Assembly (NCBI GenBank): GCA_944377765.1
Contig: CALWFX010000055.1
Coordinates: forward strand, 1-27,855
DNA from: an uncultured Clostridia bacterium
GTDB taxonomy: Bacteria; Bacillota; Clostridia; Christensenellales; UBA1242
Length of the DNA stretch: 27,855 nt
Direction: 5' to 3'
The notes under the pieces are model-generated. The model was not told the DNA's origin. It made no database searches and was given only the letters and a program-made list of their open reading frames with translations. A program made the position numbers and the translations under genes. Below are positions 8,688 to 15,651 of this stretch, in pieces (positions within the stretch are counted from its first letter, which is position 1; each line of letters starts with the position of its first letter).

Positions 8688-9634
8688 TTAACATTACCCC
8701 CAAAATCTTTATCTTCTCTATAAAACTTCATGAAATAGTCTTCAAGTGTAAATTTTATTTGGTTAAATTCTTTAATCTTAAACTCGCTCAATTTTTCAAC
8801 AAAACTATTGACATCAGTATCCTTATTTGCCACCACAACTTTAAGTAATTTTTCATCCACAGATTTTACGCCTGATTTTATAATGTTGTCAACTCCAATT
8901 TTTGCTTTTGGCATACTTTTAACAAACTTATTTAATTCATCTAAATCATAAAAATACACTTCAAAATTTTTGTTTTCATTGTGTTTAATGAAACTTGTTT
9001 CAAAAGTGGAAACAATTCGTCCATCTTTGATGATTGCAATTCTATCGCAAGTTGCTTCAACTTCATTGAAAATATGAGAAGAGAGAAGAATAGTTTTACC
9101 CTTTTTCTTTTCTTCTTTAATAAAGTCAATAAAATTTTGTTGCATAACAGGGTCAAGACCACTTGTTGGTTCATCCAAAATTAAAACTTCAGGGTCATTC
9201 ATAAATGCAGTTACAATGGCAAGTTTACGCTTATCGCCAAGACTCATACTTTTCGTATCCATATTTGGATCAAGTTTAAATTTATCTAAAAGATAGTTTA
9301 ACATATCTGTGTTCTGACTTTTCCTTAAATCCCCCATCATTTTGATAAATTCTTTACCATTCAATCCTTCTGGAAGAGCAATTTCACCTGGCAAATACCC
9401 AACATTAGAAAGAATTTTATAGTAATTATGAAAACTTTCCATGCCAAAAACTCTTGTTTCTCCCTTTTGTGGACGAGAAAAACCCATGATATGACGAATA
9501 GTTGTTGATTTTCCAGCACCATTTGGACCCAAAAATCCAAACACTTCCCCTTCTTTAACAGCAAAAGAAACATCAAATATTCCTCTGCCATGCCCATAAT
9601 CTTGAGTTAAATTATCGACTTCAATAATATTCAT
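8672..9634 (-). CDS. ABC exporter ATPase A, canonical catalytic subunit
   Basis: A 320-residue nucleotide-binding subunit and the first gene of the operon. Walker A GPNGAGKST is at 36-44, YLPGE at the Q-loop position, signature MSLGDKRK, Walker B VLILDEP near 151-157, and a normal H-loop LSSHIF near 188. It is a clear paralogue of the next gene (same layout, shared IRHIMGF and KEEKKKGKTIL stretches), but it keeps the catalytic histidine. The C-terminal accessory domain (about residue 215 on) is typical of the subfamily. RBS is AAGGGAAGGTG-like, about 10 bases before the ATG. Two different ATPases and one permease gene suggest a pump with a heterodimeric ATPase pair. Confidence 0.88.
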   Translation of the reverse strand: MNIIEVDNLTQDYGHGRGIFDVSFAVKEGEVFGFLGPNGAGKSTTIRHIMGFSRPQKGETRVFGMESFHNYYKILSNVGYLPGEIALPEGLNGKEFIKMMGDLRKSQNTDMLNYLLDKFKLDPNMDTKSMSLGDKRKLAIVTAFMNDPEVLILDEPTSGLDPVMQQNFIDFIKEEKKKGKTILLSSHIFNEVEATCDRIAIIKDGRIVSTFETSFIKHNENKNFEVYFYDLDELNKFVKSMPKAKIGVDNIIKSGVKSVDEKLLKVVVANKDTDVNSFVEKLSEFKIKEFNQIKFTLEDYFMKFYREDKDFGGNVKWKKK

Positions 9635-9685
9635 ATTTCTTTCACCTTCCCTTAATTTAAACTATAAAAATAAAATCAAAGTTAC

Positions 9686-9701
9686 AACAATATTTATTGT
9701 T
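9686..9701. repeat. Inverted repeat just downstream of the ABC operon promoter
   Basis: AACAATA and TATTGTT arms separated by 2 bases. Relative to the predicted transcription start (about 9705, minus strand) it covers roughly +4 to +19. That position fits an operator for a dimeric repressor, but it could also be chance in AT-rich DNA. No regulator gene is adjacent. Confidence 0.35.
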
Positions 9702-9711
9702 TATATTATAT

Positions 9712-9740
9712 ATTATATCTAGCATATTCAAAAAAAGCAA
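9712..9740 (-). promoter_or_regulatory. Sigma-A-type promoter of the ABC exporter operon
   Basis: On the minus strand, TTGCTT (9740-9735), 17 bases, TATAAT (9717-9712). It is the best candidate in the 199-base gap between the operon and the tRNA and gives a leader of about 70 bases before the ATG at 9634. Confidence 0.7.
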
Positions 9741-9793
9741 TTAAATATATATTTTTTTCAAAATTCTTACATATGAAATATTAAAAAAATTAA

Positions 9794-9822
9794 TTGACAA
9801 AAACATTAAAGCAAATTATAAT
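9794..9822 (+). promoter_or_regulatory. Perfect consensus promoter of tRNA-Thr
   Basis: TTGACA (9794-9799), 17 bases, TATAAT (9817-9822), with the mature tRNA beginning 12 bases after the -10 box. The primary transcript would therefore have a 5' extension of only about 5 bases for RNase P to remove. Confidence 0.9.
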
Positions 9823-9833
9823 CAAAATAGTGT

Positions 9834-9909
9834 GCTGATGTGGCTCAGTTGGTAGAGCAACTGATTCGTAATCGGTAGGTCATGGGTTCGAATCCCATCA
9901 TCAGCTCCA
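9834..9909 (+). tRNA. tRNA-Thr, anticodon CGT
   Basis: A full cloverleaf folds by eye. The acceptor arm is GCTGATG/CATCAGC, the D arm GCTC...GAGC, and the anticodon stem ACTGA/TCGGT with loop TTCGTAA (anticodon CGT at 9867-9869, reading ACG). The variable loop is 5 bases, the T arm ATGGG-TTCGAAT-CCCAT, discriminator T, and CCA is encoded in the gene. It is a single tRNA with its own promoter and terminator, between two unrelated minus-strand operons. Decoding of the rare ACG codon makes it a minor isoacceptor in such an AT-rich genome. Confidence 0.96.
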
Positions 9910-9935
9910 AAATATAAATTTAATTTTCTTACATG

Positions 9936-9965
9936 AAAAAATGCCTGCAAAAGCAAGCATTTTTT
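9936..9965. terminator. Bidirectional terminator between tRNA-Thr and the surface protein gene
   Basis: Stem AAAAAATGC-x-TGC with GCA-x-GCATTTTTT, a 4-base loop and one C/A mismatch. It has a T tract on the plus strand (serving the tRNA) and, because of the A run, one on the minus strand as well (serving the gene whose stop codon is at 9967). Confidence 0.8.
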
Positions 9966-9966
9966 A

Positions 9967-12396
9967 TTAATAATACATATTTTTGTATGATGATTTTTTA
10001 ATTGAACCACCGCCACCGCGATGTCTTCTTGCCAAAACAACAATTAATATTATCAAGCCAATAAGAAGAAGTCCACCACCAACAGAGCCTACAATAATCC
10101 AAATTAAAGTTGTATCAACAGTGTTTATTGGTTCTGTGTTAAAAGTAATGCTAAATCCATCGCCATAGTCGTCATCATTCAAATTGTCCAAATTTAAGTT
10201 AAATTCATACATTGTTGTTCCATCTTCAAGCACTGTTGGTTCTCCAATTAAAGTGCAAAAGTTTATTTCTGGATTTTTAACTTCGTATGTATTTAATTCT
10301 TGGACAAATAGGTCAACATCAAATTCAAAATTTGGTTTAATGTAAAGTTCCATTTTAAGTTGAGTCAATTGTTTCAAAATGGATATTTGAGTGTCAGATT
10401 CTGTGATAAGATATTGATTTGAAGCAAGCGACACCATTTCAACGCCATCACTTAAAACAAAGGTAAGTCTGCAAGCATCTGAAATATATTTAGCATAAAT
10501 TTCAAAATTTTCAGTGAAATCGCCTTGCCCAAATTGAACATTTAAATCTCTATTTGTGGAAATTTTCTTATCAGTGCCATCTTCGCCTGCACCCACCAAA
10601 TACCAACCATCAAAAGCATAAACTGAATTGTTTTTTGCTGTGGTTGAAATAACATATTTATTATTGTAAATTATATCGCCAATGATAATGCTTGTTGAAG
10701 TTTGATTTTGTCCATCTTTATAAAAAACATAACACTCAGATTTGATATCTTCAACAATTTCTTTGTCACCATCATATAATTTATAATTAAAACTTCCTTG
10801 AAATTCTATTGGAGAAATGTTAATTTTGTAATTTCCTTCATAGTTTTGAGTGATGCCTTCAATGGTTATTGTGTAAGTTGTGTAACTTGATGGATTTTCT
10901 AAATCACTCTCATCATCAGAAACCACTTCTTCTGTCATAGAAATTCTTTGATACCCTTCTGTTGGCAAAAGTTCATAGTGATATGAGTTATCATCATTCA
11001 TAACCTTTCTGAAAGTTCCAACAGTTGTTGAACCAACCACAATGTTTGCAAGTTGATAATATTTAGAAATTTCACTGCTAACACTTTCATTAAATCTAAA
11101 GGTAAAACTTGCAACATCATCATATCTATAATCAGATTCAAAAGGGGTAACGATTGTTAAATTGTCATCAATGGTTGCTGAAACACTGAAAGAGTCTTTA
11201 AATGCCTGCAAGGTAAGTCCATTTGTGCGAAGCCAAACATCTTTAAAGTCCCAATGGTCGCCTACTGCAGGATTCCACACTTTGCTTGCAAAATATGCTT
11301 CCACACCAGTCATGCCACCCGAACCTTTAAATTCTCTTATTCTTTCTGCAGATTGAACGAGATTTGCTTCCGCATCATTTAAAGAGTAATTTTCATCATT
11401 GCCGAATGTTTGTAATTGGTTCACTCCATTATAGTAATAATAAACATAGCTTATATTGTAACTTGATGGAGCAGGCTTTGAAATATATCCACCAATTATG
11501 CCAACATAATAATTTTCTCTAATTGAAGGAACAGAAAAACTATCTTCTGTTACACAATTGATAATTTTGCTGTTTGCTTGACTGACATAACCAACAATAC
11601 CGCCAATATATGCTCTGCCCGCATATGTATCTAAAATATCAACATTAACATCATTAGCAGAATTGGTGAAAATTACTGATGAATTTTCTAAATTTCCCAC
11701 AACACCACCAACTTTTGCACTGACATCATAGATGTTATCAAGTTGAATTGTTGGCATTTCTCCCTGTCTTACAATGCAGTTTTTAATTTCAGAATCACGA
11801 GCATTGCCAGCAAGCCCACCAAAGTTCAGCATTTTAAAGGAAGCATCAAGAGCCCCATCTTCACCCACAACAGTTTCCAAAGAAAAATCTGCTGTAAGAT
11901 AACAACTATCAATTTTAACATTTTCTGCTTGTCCAACAAGCATACCAATATATGTATTTGAGTTTGCATTCATGGAAACATCAAAATTTCCATCTAAATG
12001 CAAATTTTTAATTGTGGCATTTTTTGCATAGCCGAAAAATCCAGCATAACCATTTTTTTCTAAATCGCCTTGTTTTTCAAGTTGAAAACTAAGGTTGCTT
12101 ATGGTATAACCCTTGCCATCAAAAGTTCCAGAAAAAGGAATGGTTTCTGTTCCAATTGAAGACAAAAGTTGATAGCCAGACATATTGATGTCATTACCAA
12201 GTTCAACATTATAACTGCTTAGCGCTGCCGCATCTGGACCATTGTAAGCATTTATAAAATTAAAAAGTTCGCTTGGTGTTGAAATAACAAGTGCTTCATT
12301 TTCTGCCATAGTTTTTTTAGGCGAAAGGAAAAACAAACCACATATAAGAAGTGGCAAACAAAGAAGTAAACTTAAAAAAGAAATTGTTTTTTTCAT
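9967..12396 (-). CDS. Secreted surface protein, GLUG-like repeats and C-terminal membrane anchor
   Basis: From the ATG at 12396 (GAGGG upstream; the in-frame extension to 12423 has no RBS) it is 809 residues. A signal peptide runs MKKTISFLSLLLCLPLLICG and on, with probable cleavage after TMA near residue 30. Residues about 60-300 hold repeats of the kind YAGFFGYAKNATIKNLHLDG and YIGMLVGQAENVKIDSCYL, resembling GLUG-motif beta-helix proteins. A middle part has beta-sandwich character, and a segment with AFDGWYLVG followed by YAKYI resembles InlB B-repeat/Flg_new domains. The C-terminus has a hydrophobic helix (WIIVGSVGGGLLLIGLIILI) and a basic Arg/Gly/Lys tail, so it is fixed in the cell membrane and not sortase-anchored (no LPxTG seen). 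Ligand or function unknown; an adhesin-like role is an inference. It is transcribed alone and ends at the terminator it shares with the tRNA. Confidence 0.8.
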   Translation of the reverse strand: MKKTISFLSLLLCLPLLICGLFFLSPKKTMAENEALVISTPSELFNFINAYNGPDAAALSSYNVELGNDINMSGYQLLSSIGTETIPFSGTFDGKGYTISNLSFQLEKQGDLEKNGYAGFFGYAKNATIKNLHLDGNFDVSMNANSNTYIGMLVGQAENVKIDSCYLTADFSLETVVGEDGALDASFKMLNFGGLAGNARDSEIKNCIVRQGEMPTIQLDNIYDVSAKVGGVVGNLENSSVIFTNSANDVNVDILDTYAGRAYIGGIVGYVSQANSKIINCVTEDSFSVPSIRENYYVGIIGGYISKPAPSSYNISYVYYYYNGVNQLQTFGNDENYSLNDAEANLVQSAERIREFKGSGGMTGVEAYFASKVWNPAVGDHWDFKDVWLRTNGLTLQAFKDSFSVSATIDDNLTIVTPFESDYRYDDVASFTFRFNESVSSEISKYYQLANIVVGSTTVGTFRKVMNDDNSYHYELLPTEGYQRISMTEEVVSDDESDLENPSSYTTYTITIEGITQNYEGNYKINISPIEFQGSFNYKLYDGDKEIVEDIKSECYVFYKDGQNQTSTSIIIGDIIYNNKYVISTTAKNNSVYAFDGWYLVGAGEDGTDKKISTNRDLNVQFGQGDFTENFEIYAKYISDACRLTFVLSDGVEMVSLASNQYLITESDTQISILKQLTQLKMELYIKPNFEFDVDLFVQELNTYEVKNPEINFCTLIGEPTVLEDGTTMYEFNLNLDNLNDDDYGDGFSITFNTEPINTVDTTLIWIIVGSVGGGLLLIGLIILIVVLARRHRGGGGSIKKSSYKNMYY

Positions 12397-12413
12397 ATTT
12401 CCCTCTTTTTTAT

Positions 12414-12443
12414 AATTTAACACAATTACACTTATTTTTCCAA
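12414..12443 (-). promoter_or_regulatory. Possible weak promoter of the surface protein gene
   Basis: On the minus strand, TTGGAA (12443-12438), 18 bases, TAAATT (12419-12414), 17 bases before the ATG. The match is modest and the surrounding DNA is almost pure A/T, so alternatives exist. Confidence 0.3.
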
Positions 12444-12555
12444 ATATATTTGCAAATTATTTATAAATTTAATTATTTAATTCTTGACATTATTATTTAA
12501 AAATTAAATTAAAATAAAAAAATCAATTTTTATTAATTTTTTTAAAAAAATTAAC

Positions 12556-12615
12556 ATTTTTTAATATTTTTTTCTTATTTTTAGGTATTTTTTAATATTT
12601 TTTTATTTTTTAATA
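12556..12615. repeat. AT-rich direct repeats in the largest intergenic gap
   Basis: The 18-base unit ATTTTTTAATATTTTTTT occurs at 12556-12573 and again, identically, at 12587-12604; its first 11 bases recur at 12605-12615. The whole gap 12444-12618 is nearly free of G and C and holds no gene. On the minus strand it is A-tract DNA following the terminase stop, which could act in termination, DNA bending or as a protein target. Confidence 0.6.
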
Positions 12616-12618
12616 ATA

Positions 12619-14040
12619 TTATTTCATATTTAAAAATCTTAATCTTTTAGCCAATTTTTCTTTATCCTTTTGTATTTCACTTTTTTTGTGAACAAAAGTA
12701 TTTCTTGGCTTCGTCATCAAATAATACCTAAGTTCATCCAAAGAATGGTCGTCTTTCTTTATTGGATTATCTCCATCTCCCCAAAAATATGACTTAATTT
12801 CTCTAATTAAATTGACGCAATTTTTAAAAATATAAAGCCTTGTTTTACCATCAAAAGTTTTTAAATATGATTTCACAACTTGAATGCCTGTAAACATATC
12901 TTTATTAACTTTTGTGTTAACAATAATGCCATTGTCATTAAAAAGTTCAACAACTGTCTTTTCACTTGACAAGGTTCTCTGGCTTGCCGCTGGGTCAATT
13001 AAGGCAGTAAGTTTGCCAGAAGAATTTCTTTTCCAATTCAATTTGTCTGCAATTTCTTTTATTTTATTTGCATGATACGCCACACTTTTTTCTGCTTCAT
13101 AATGTTCAGCAACAACATAAACATTACCATCAAAATCAACGACATAAAAATGTGCTGAAAGTGGATTATGAAGTCCGGGGTCAATGGAAATATTATCCTG
13201 CCATTCCTTTGGAACATCAAAAGGTTCAATAACATGCAAATTTTCATCAAACTCCGTGTAAACAAGCCCACTTGTGAAGGTAAACTTTCCATATCTTCTT
13301 GCTTCAACTTCTTCCGCGGACATATTTTTTGTCATATTTTCAATTTCTTCCTTTAAAAGATATGGATTATCAGCCCACTCCATTTGCTCATACCAAACTT
13401 CATTATCATTGTTTTCATTCAAATAAATTTGATTGTAAACCCATGTTAGCCCTTTAAGCGGAGTCATTGTTCCAAAAATATCCCCGCACCTATCCAAAAC
13501 TCTCATTCTGCACTCTTGATAAATTTCATAAGGTGGCTCTTCGTCAAACCAAACATAGTCAAGACTTGTTCCTTGAAATTTTTCCCTGCCTTGGTCGCAA
13601 GATTTAAAACCGATTTTGCTTAGCCCACCGAGTTCGCTTTTCACTAAAATAAAATCAATAACCCCGCTTTCTGCACTTCCTTGCCCACCAGTAAGCATAA
13701 CAATCTTTTCAATATTTTCTTCTGGCATGTAATCTAAAATTTTCTTTTGGGCAACATCTCTTTGCACTTGACGAGAAAGCGAAACAACCCAACCTTCTGT
13801 TACCTTGTTTTTTCGATATGGATGAATGCCAAGAGCAAGATAAACAACTTCCACAGCACCACATTCAGTTTTACCCGACCTATTTCCACCAAAAACCCAC
13901 CTGTTCCTTTTAAGGCACTTATGAAACAACACCTGCTTTTTGTGAACAACTTTGCCATTATTATATAAAAAAATCGGCAATTTTTTTCTATATTCAAGTT
14001 CTTGTTCAATGTTAATCAAACTATAAACAATGTCATCCAT
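12619..14040 (-). CDS. terL: Phage-type terminase large subunit (orphan)
   Basis: 473 residues from the ATG at 14040, chosen because GGGGAGA lies 4 bases upstream. The frame stays open to 14193, but that part overlaps the divergent gene and codes for a non-conserved hydrophobic stretch. Viral terminases package DNA into procapsids: an ATPase motor plus a headful or site-specific nuclease. Both parts look intact here. Walker A GGNRSGKT is at 51-58, Walker B YVWFDEE with D166/E167, and a GTMTP coupling motif at 190-194. The RNase H-fold nuclease has D287 (SIDPG), D349 (LIDPA) and the DDHSLDELRYY cluster at 430-440. The length is normal for the family. No portal, protease, capsid, small terminase or tail gene lies within reach on either side, which is odd for a prophage gene. 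It could be a remnant, a satellite-type gene or a domesticated motor. Confidence 0.9.
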   Translation of the reverse strand: MDDIVYSLINIEQELEYRKKLPIFLYNNGKVVHKKQVLFHKCLKRNRWVFGGNRSGKTECGAVEVVYLALGIHPYRKNKVTEGWVVSLSRQVQRDVAQKKILDYMPEENIEKIVMLTGGQGSAESGVIDFILVKSELGGLSKIGFKSCDQGREKFQGTSLDYVWFDEEPPYEIYQECRMRVLDRCGDIFGTMTPLKGLTWVYNQIYLNENNDNEVWYEQMEWADNPYLLKEEIENMTKNMSAEEVEARRYGKFTFTSGLVYTEFDENLHVIEPFDVPKEWQDNISIDPGLHNPLSAHFYVVDFDGNVYVVAEHYEAEKSVAYHANKIKEIADKLNWKRNSSGKLTALIDPAASQRTLSSEKTVVELFNDNGIIVNTKVNKDMFTGIQVVKSYLKTFDGKTRLYIFKNCVNLIREIKSYFWGDGDNPIKKDDHSLDELRYYLMTKPRNTFVHKKSEIQKDKEKLAKRLRFLNMK

Positions 14041-14104
14041 ACATTCTCCCCATATAAATTGCAAAAAAATCAAAATAAGTAAAATTAAAGACAAAATTCT
14101 CTTA

Positions 14105-14132
14105 TTGCAAAAAACTTTAAGTGTTTTAAAAT
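14105..14132 (+). promoter_or_regulatory. Possible promoter of the secreted SH3-like protein, adjacent to the ATG
   Basis: TTGCAA (14105-14110), 16 bases, TAAAAT (14127-14132). The ATG follows 6 bases after the -10 box and there is no clear Shine-Dalgarno sequence, so the start of transcription would coincide with the start codon. Confidence 0.45.
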
Positions 14133-14138
14133 TGAGAT

Positions 14139-14933
14139 ATGAAAAAATTGAGTTGTATTTTAGGAATTTTAATATTAATTCTTTACTCATCAACCTTAAA
14201 TTTCGCTTACGCCGAAAGTGAAAACTCTTATTATGGCAAAATTAAAAGTGAAGAGAGTTATTTTTTCTATTCTGATAATCTTGATAGCAAAGTTTTTAAA
14301 TTGCCATATTCATATTTTGTTAAAGTAAAAGATATTGATGGCGATTTTTATCAAGTGACATATAAAGACCTTGATGGATATGCCTTAAAAAAAGATATTG
14401 CTCTAATGCGCGGGCAACCATCTTCTCCATATCTAAATGCCACTTTCACAAACTATGTGGAATATGCTTTATATGAAAAACCAAACACCAACTCCAAAAT
14501 TATACACAACTTTGAAAACGAGCAAACCTTTAATTACTATGGCATTCTAAATGGCGAAGAAGTGAGCAGTAAAACAAATGAATGGTATTACGCAAGTGCC
14601 ACAATTGAAGGAACAACCTATCGCGGATATATCTACTCTTCTATCACAGACAATTTGCCAACAATCAGTTTAAATAGTGAAACTTTTGAAGAGATAAGCG
14701 AAGATGTTTTTCTGCAAGAAACAATTGGGCAAGCAGATTTTTCTTCTCTAACAACAGGAACAAAAGTCTTGTTGATTATTGCCATAACCATTCCAAGTAT
14801 ATTTATTCTTTTCTTTTTAATTAAGCCTTCAAAACTCACCATAAAAAAGCAAAAAGTTCAAAAAGTTGGAGGTAATAGAATAAGAAAAGTTCAACATGGT
14901 GATTATTTTGAGTTTGATGAAAAAGACTTGTAA
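14139..14933 (+). CDS. Secreted SH3-like protein with C-terminal membrane anchor
   Basis: 264 residues. A signal peptide covers residues 1-25 and ends AYA before ESEN. Two segments follow that look like bacterial SH3-type modules: about 28-90, with DGDFYQVTYKDLDGYALKKD, and about 105-175, with YALYEKPNTNSKIIHNF and WYYASATIEGTTYRGYIYSS. A TM helix lies at about 206-229, and then a basic 35-residue cytoplasmic tail. SH3-like modules of this sort often bind cell-wall peptides, but no enzyme domain is attached here. It is transcribed away from the terminase gene (98 bases between the start codons) and converges on the HTH gene, with 3 bases between the stop codons. It is one of only two protein genes on the plus strand in the window. 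Function unknown. It could be host-derived (an envelope protein) or belong to the phage-like patch. Confidence 0.75.
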   Translation: MKKLSCILGILILILYSSTLNFAYAESENSYYGKIKSEESYFFYSDNLDSKVFKLPYSYFVKVKDIDGDFYQVTYKDLDGYALKKDIALMRGQPSSPYLNATFTNYVEYALYEKPNTNSKIIHNFENEQTFNYYGILNGEEVSSKTNEWYYASATIEGTTYRGYIYSSITDNLPTISLNSETFEEISEDVFLQETIGQADFSSLTTGTKVLLIIAITIPSIFILFFLIKPSKLTIKKQKVQKVGGNRIRKVQHGDYFEFDEKDL

Positions 14934-14936
14934 AAA

Positions 14937-15461
14937 TTAAAGAGCAGCAACTCTTTCAAGCATTGAAGAAGATATATTCAAATCTTCTTCCTTATTGTTT
15001 TTTATGCTTTCATAAAAATTAAGTATCCACCTTTCATTCTTCAGCATATCATTAAGTTTTTTATCATTAAAACCTTTTGCTTTTAATTTCTTATCAAAAT
15101 TTCTTTCAGCAATTGTAAGTCTTCTAAAAACGCTTCTAACACAAATTCCATGTTTATCTGCCAAATCTTTACATTTCATTCTGTCAAAATAGCGATTAAT
15201 TAAAAACACTGCATCCTTGATAGGAATATTTTTCAAAACATCTTCAATTAAAATTTTAAGATTAATTAAAGTTATCTTTCTGTCTGCCAAATCAATAAGT
15301 TTATTAGAGATAGAGTATACATTGTTTTTAACAAGATTGATTTTAGAGTAATCAAAAGAATTGAGTGCAGTTTTAAGAGTAATTTTATCTATTGCACCTG
15401 CAATAGTTTCCAAATAATTATAAGTTACAAGTAAAGTTTTTGTCCAATAAGTTTCATTCAT
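14937..15461 (-). CDS. Small sigma-region-4-like HTH protein
   Basis: 174 residues from the ATG at 15461 (AAAGGAG in front; the longer frame to 15533 runs through the promoter). Mostly helical. Residues about 80-125 read PIKDAVFLINRYF, then KDLADKHGICVRSVFRRLTIAE, which has the spacing of a helix-turn-helix as in sigma-70 region 4 and in phage late regulators of the ArpU/RinA kind. The N-terminal part (NETYWTKTLLVTYNYLETI) is not a domain I recognise. In phages such regulators are often encoded just before the terminase genes. Here it lies upstream of the terminase on the same strand but is separated from it by the oppositely oriented 14139 gene. A role as transcription factor is an inference; a small terminase subunit (also HTH-bearing) is another possibility. 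Confidence 0.6.
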   Translation of the reverse strand: MNETYWTKTLLVTYNYLETIAGAIDKITLKTALNSFDYSKINLVKNNVYSISNKLIDLADRKITLINLKILIEDVLKNIPIKDAVFLINRYFDRMKCKDLADKHGICVRSVFRRLTIAERNFDKKLKAKGFNDKKLNDMLKNERWILNFYESIKNNKEEDLNISSSMLERVAAL

Positions 15462-15488
15462 AATTTTCTCCTTTGCAAAACATCCAAA

Positions 15489-15517
15489 ATTATAAAAATA
15501 AAAAATTTGATAGTCAA
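15489..15517 (-). promoter_or_regulatory. Sigma-A-type promoter of the HTH gene
   Basis: On the minus strand, TTGACT (15517-15512), 17 bases, TATAAT (15494-15489), 27 bases before the ATG at 15461. Five of six bases match at -35 and all six at -10, so the gene appears to be well expressed rather than silent. Confidence 0.82.
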
Positions 15518-15651
15518 ACATATATGACACCAAATTTTTAATATTTTTACAATATTTTACAAATATGTGGTTTTTGCCGTCATAATAACGCTATTTAGAC
15601 AGCATTTTGCAAGATTTTAACAAAAGAACAACAAAACTTATTGAAAACAAA

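Noticed and set aside
9822..10043. Open frame on the minus strand containing DDGIRTHDLPITN
   Set aside because: It is the well-known spurious frame antisense to a tRNA gene (here tRNA-Thr) and overlaps the end of the surface protein gene.
12482..12520. TTGACA on the plus strand in the AT-rich gap
   Set aside because: No good -10 at proper spacing and no plus-strand gene follows for 1.6 kb.
14041..14193. N-terminal extension of the terminase frame
   Set aside because: It overlaps the divergent gene's start, encodes a non-conserved hydrophobic stretch and has no RBS; the ATG at 14040 has a strong one.
15462..15533. N-terminal extension of the HTH frame
   Set aside because: The stretch contains the gene's own promoter; the ATG at 15461 follows AAAGGAG.
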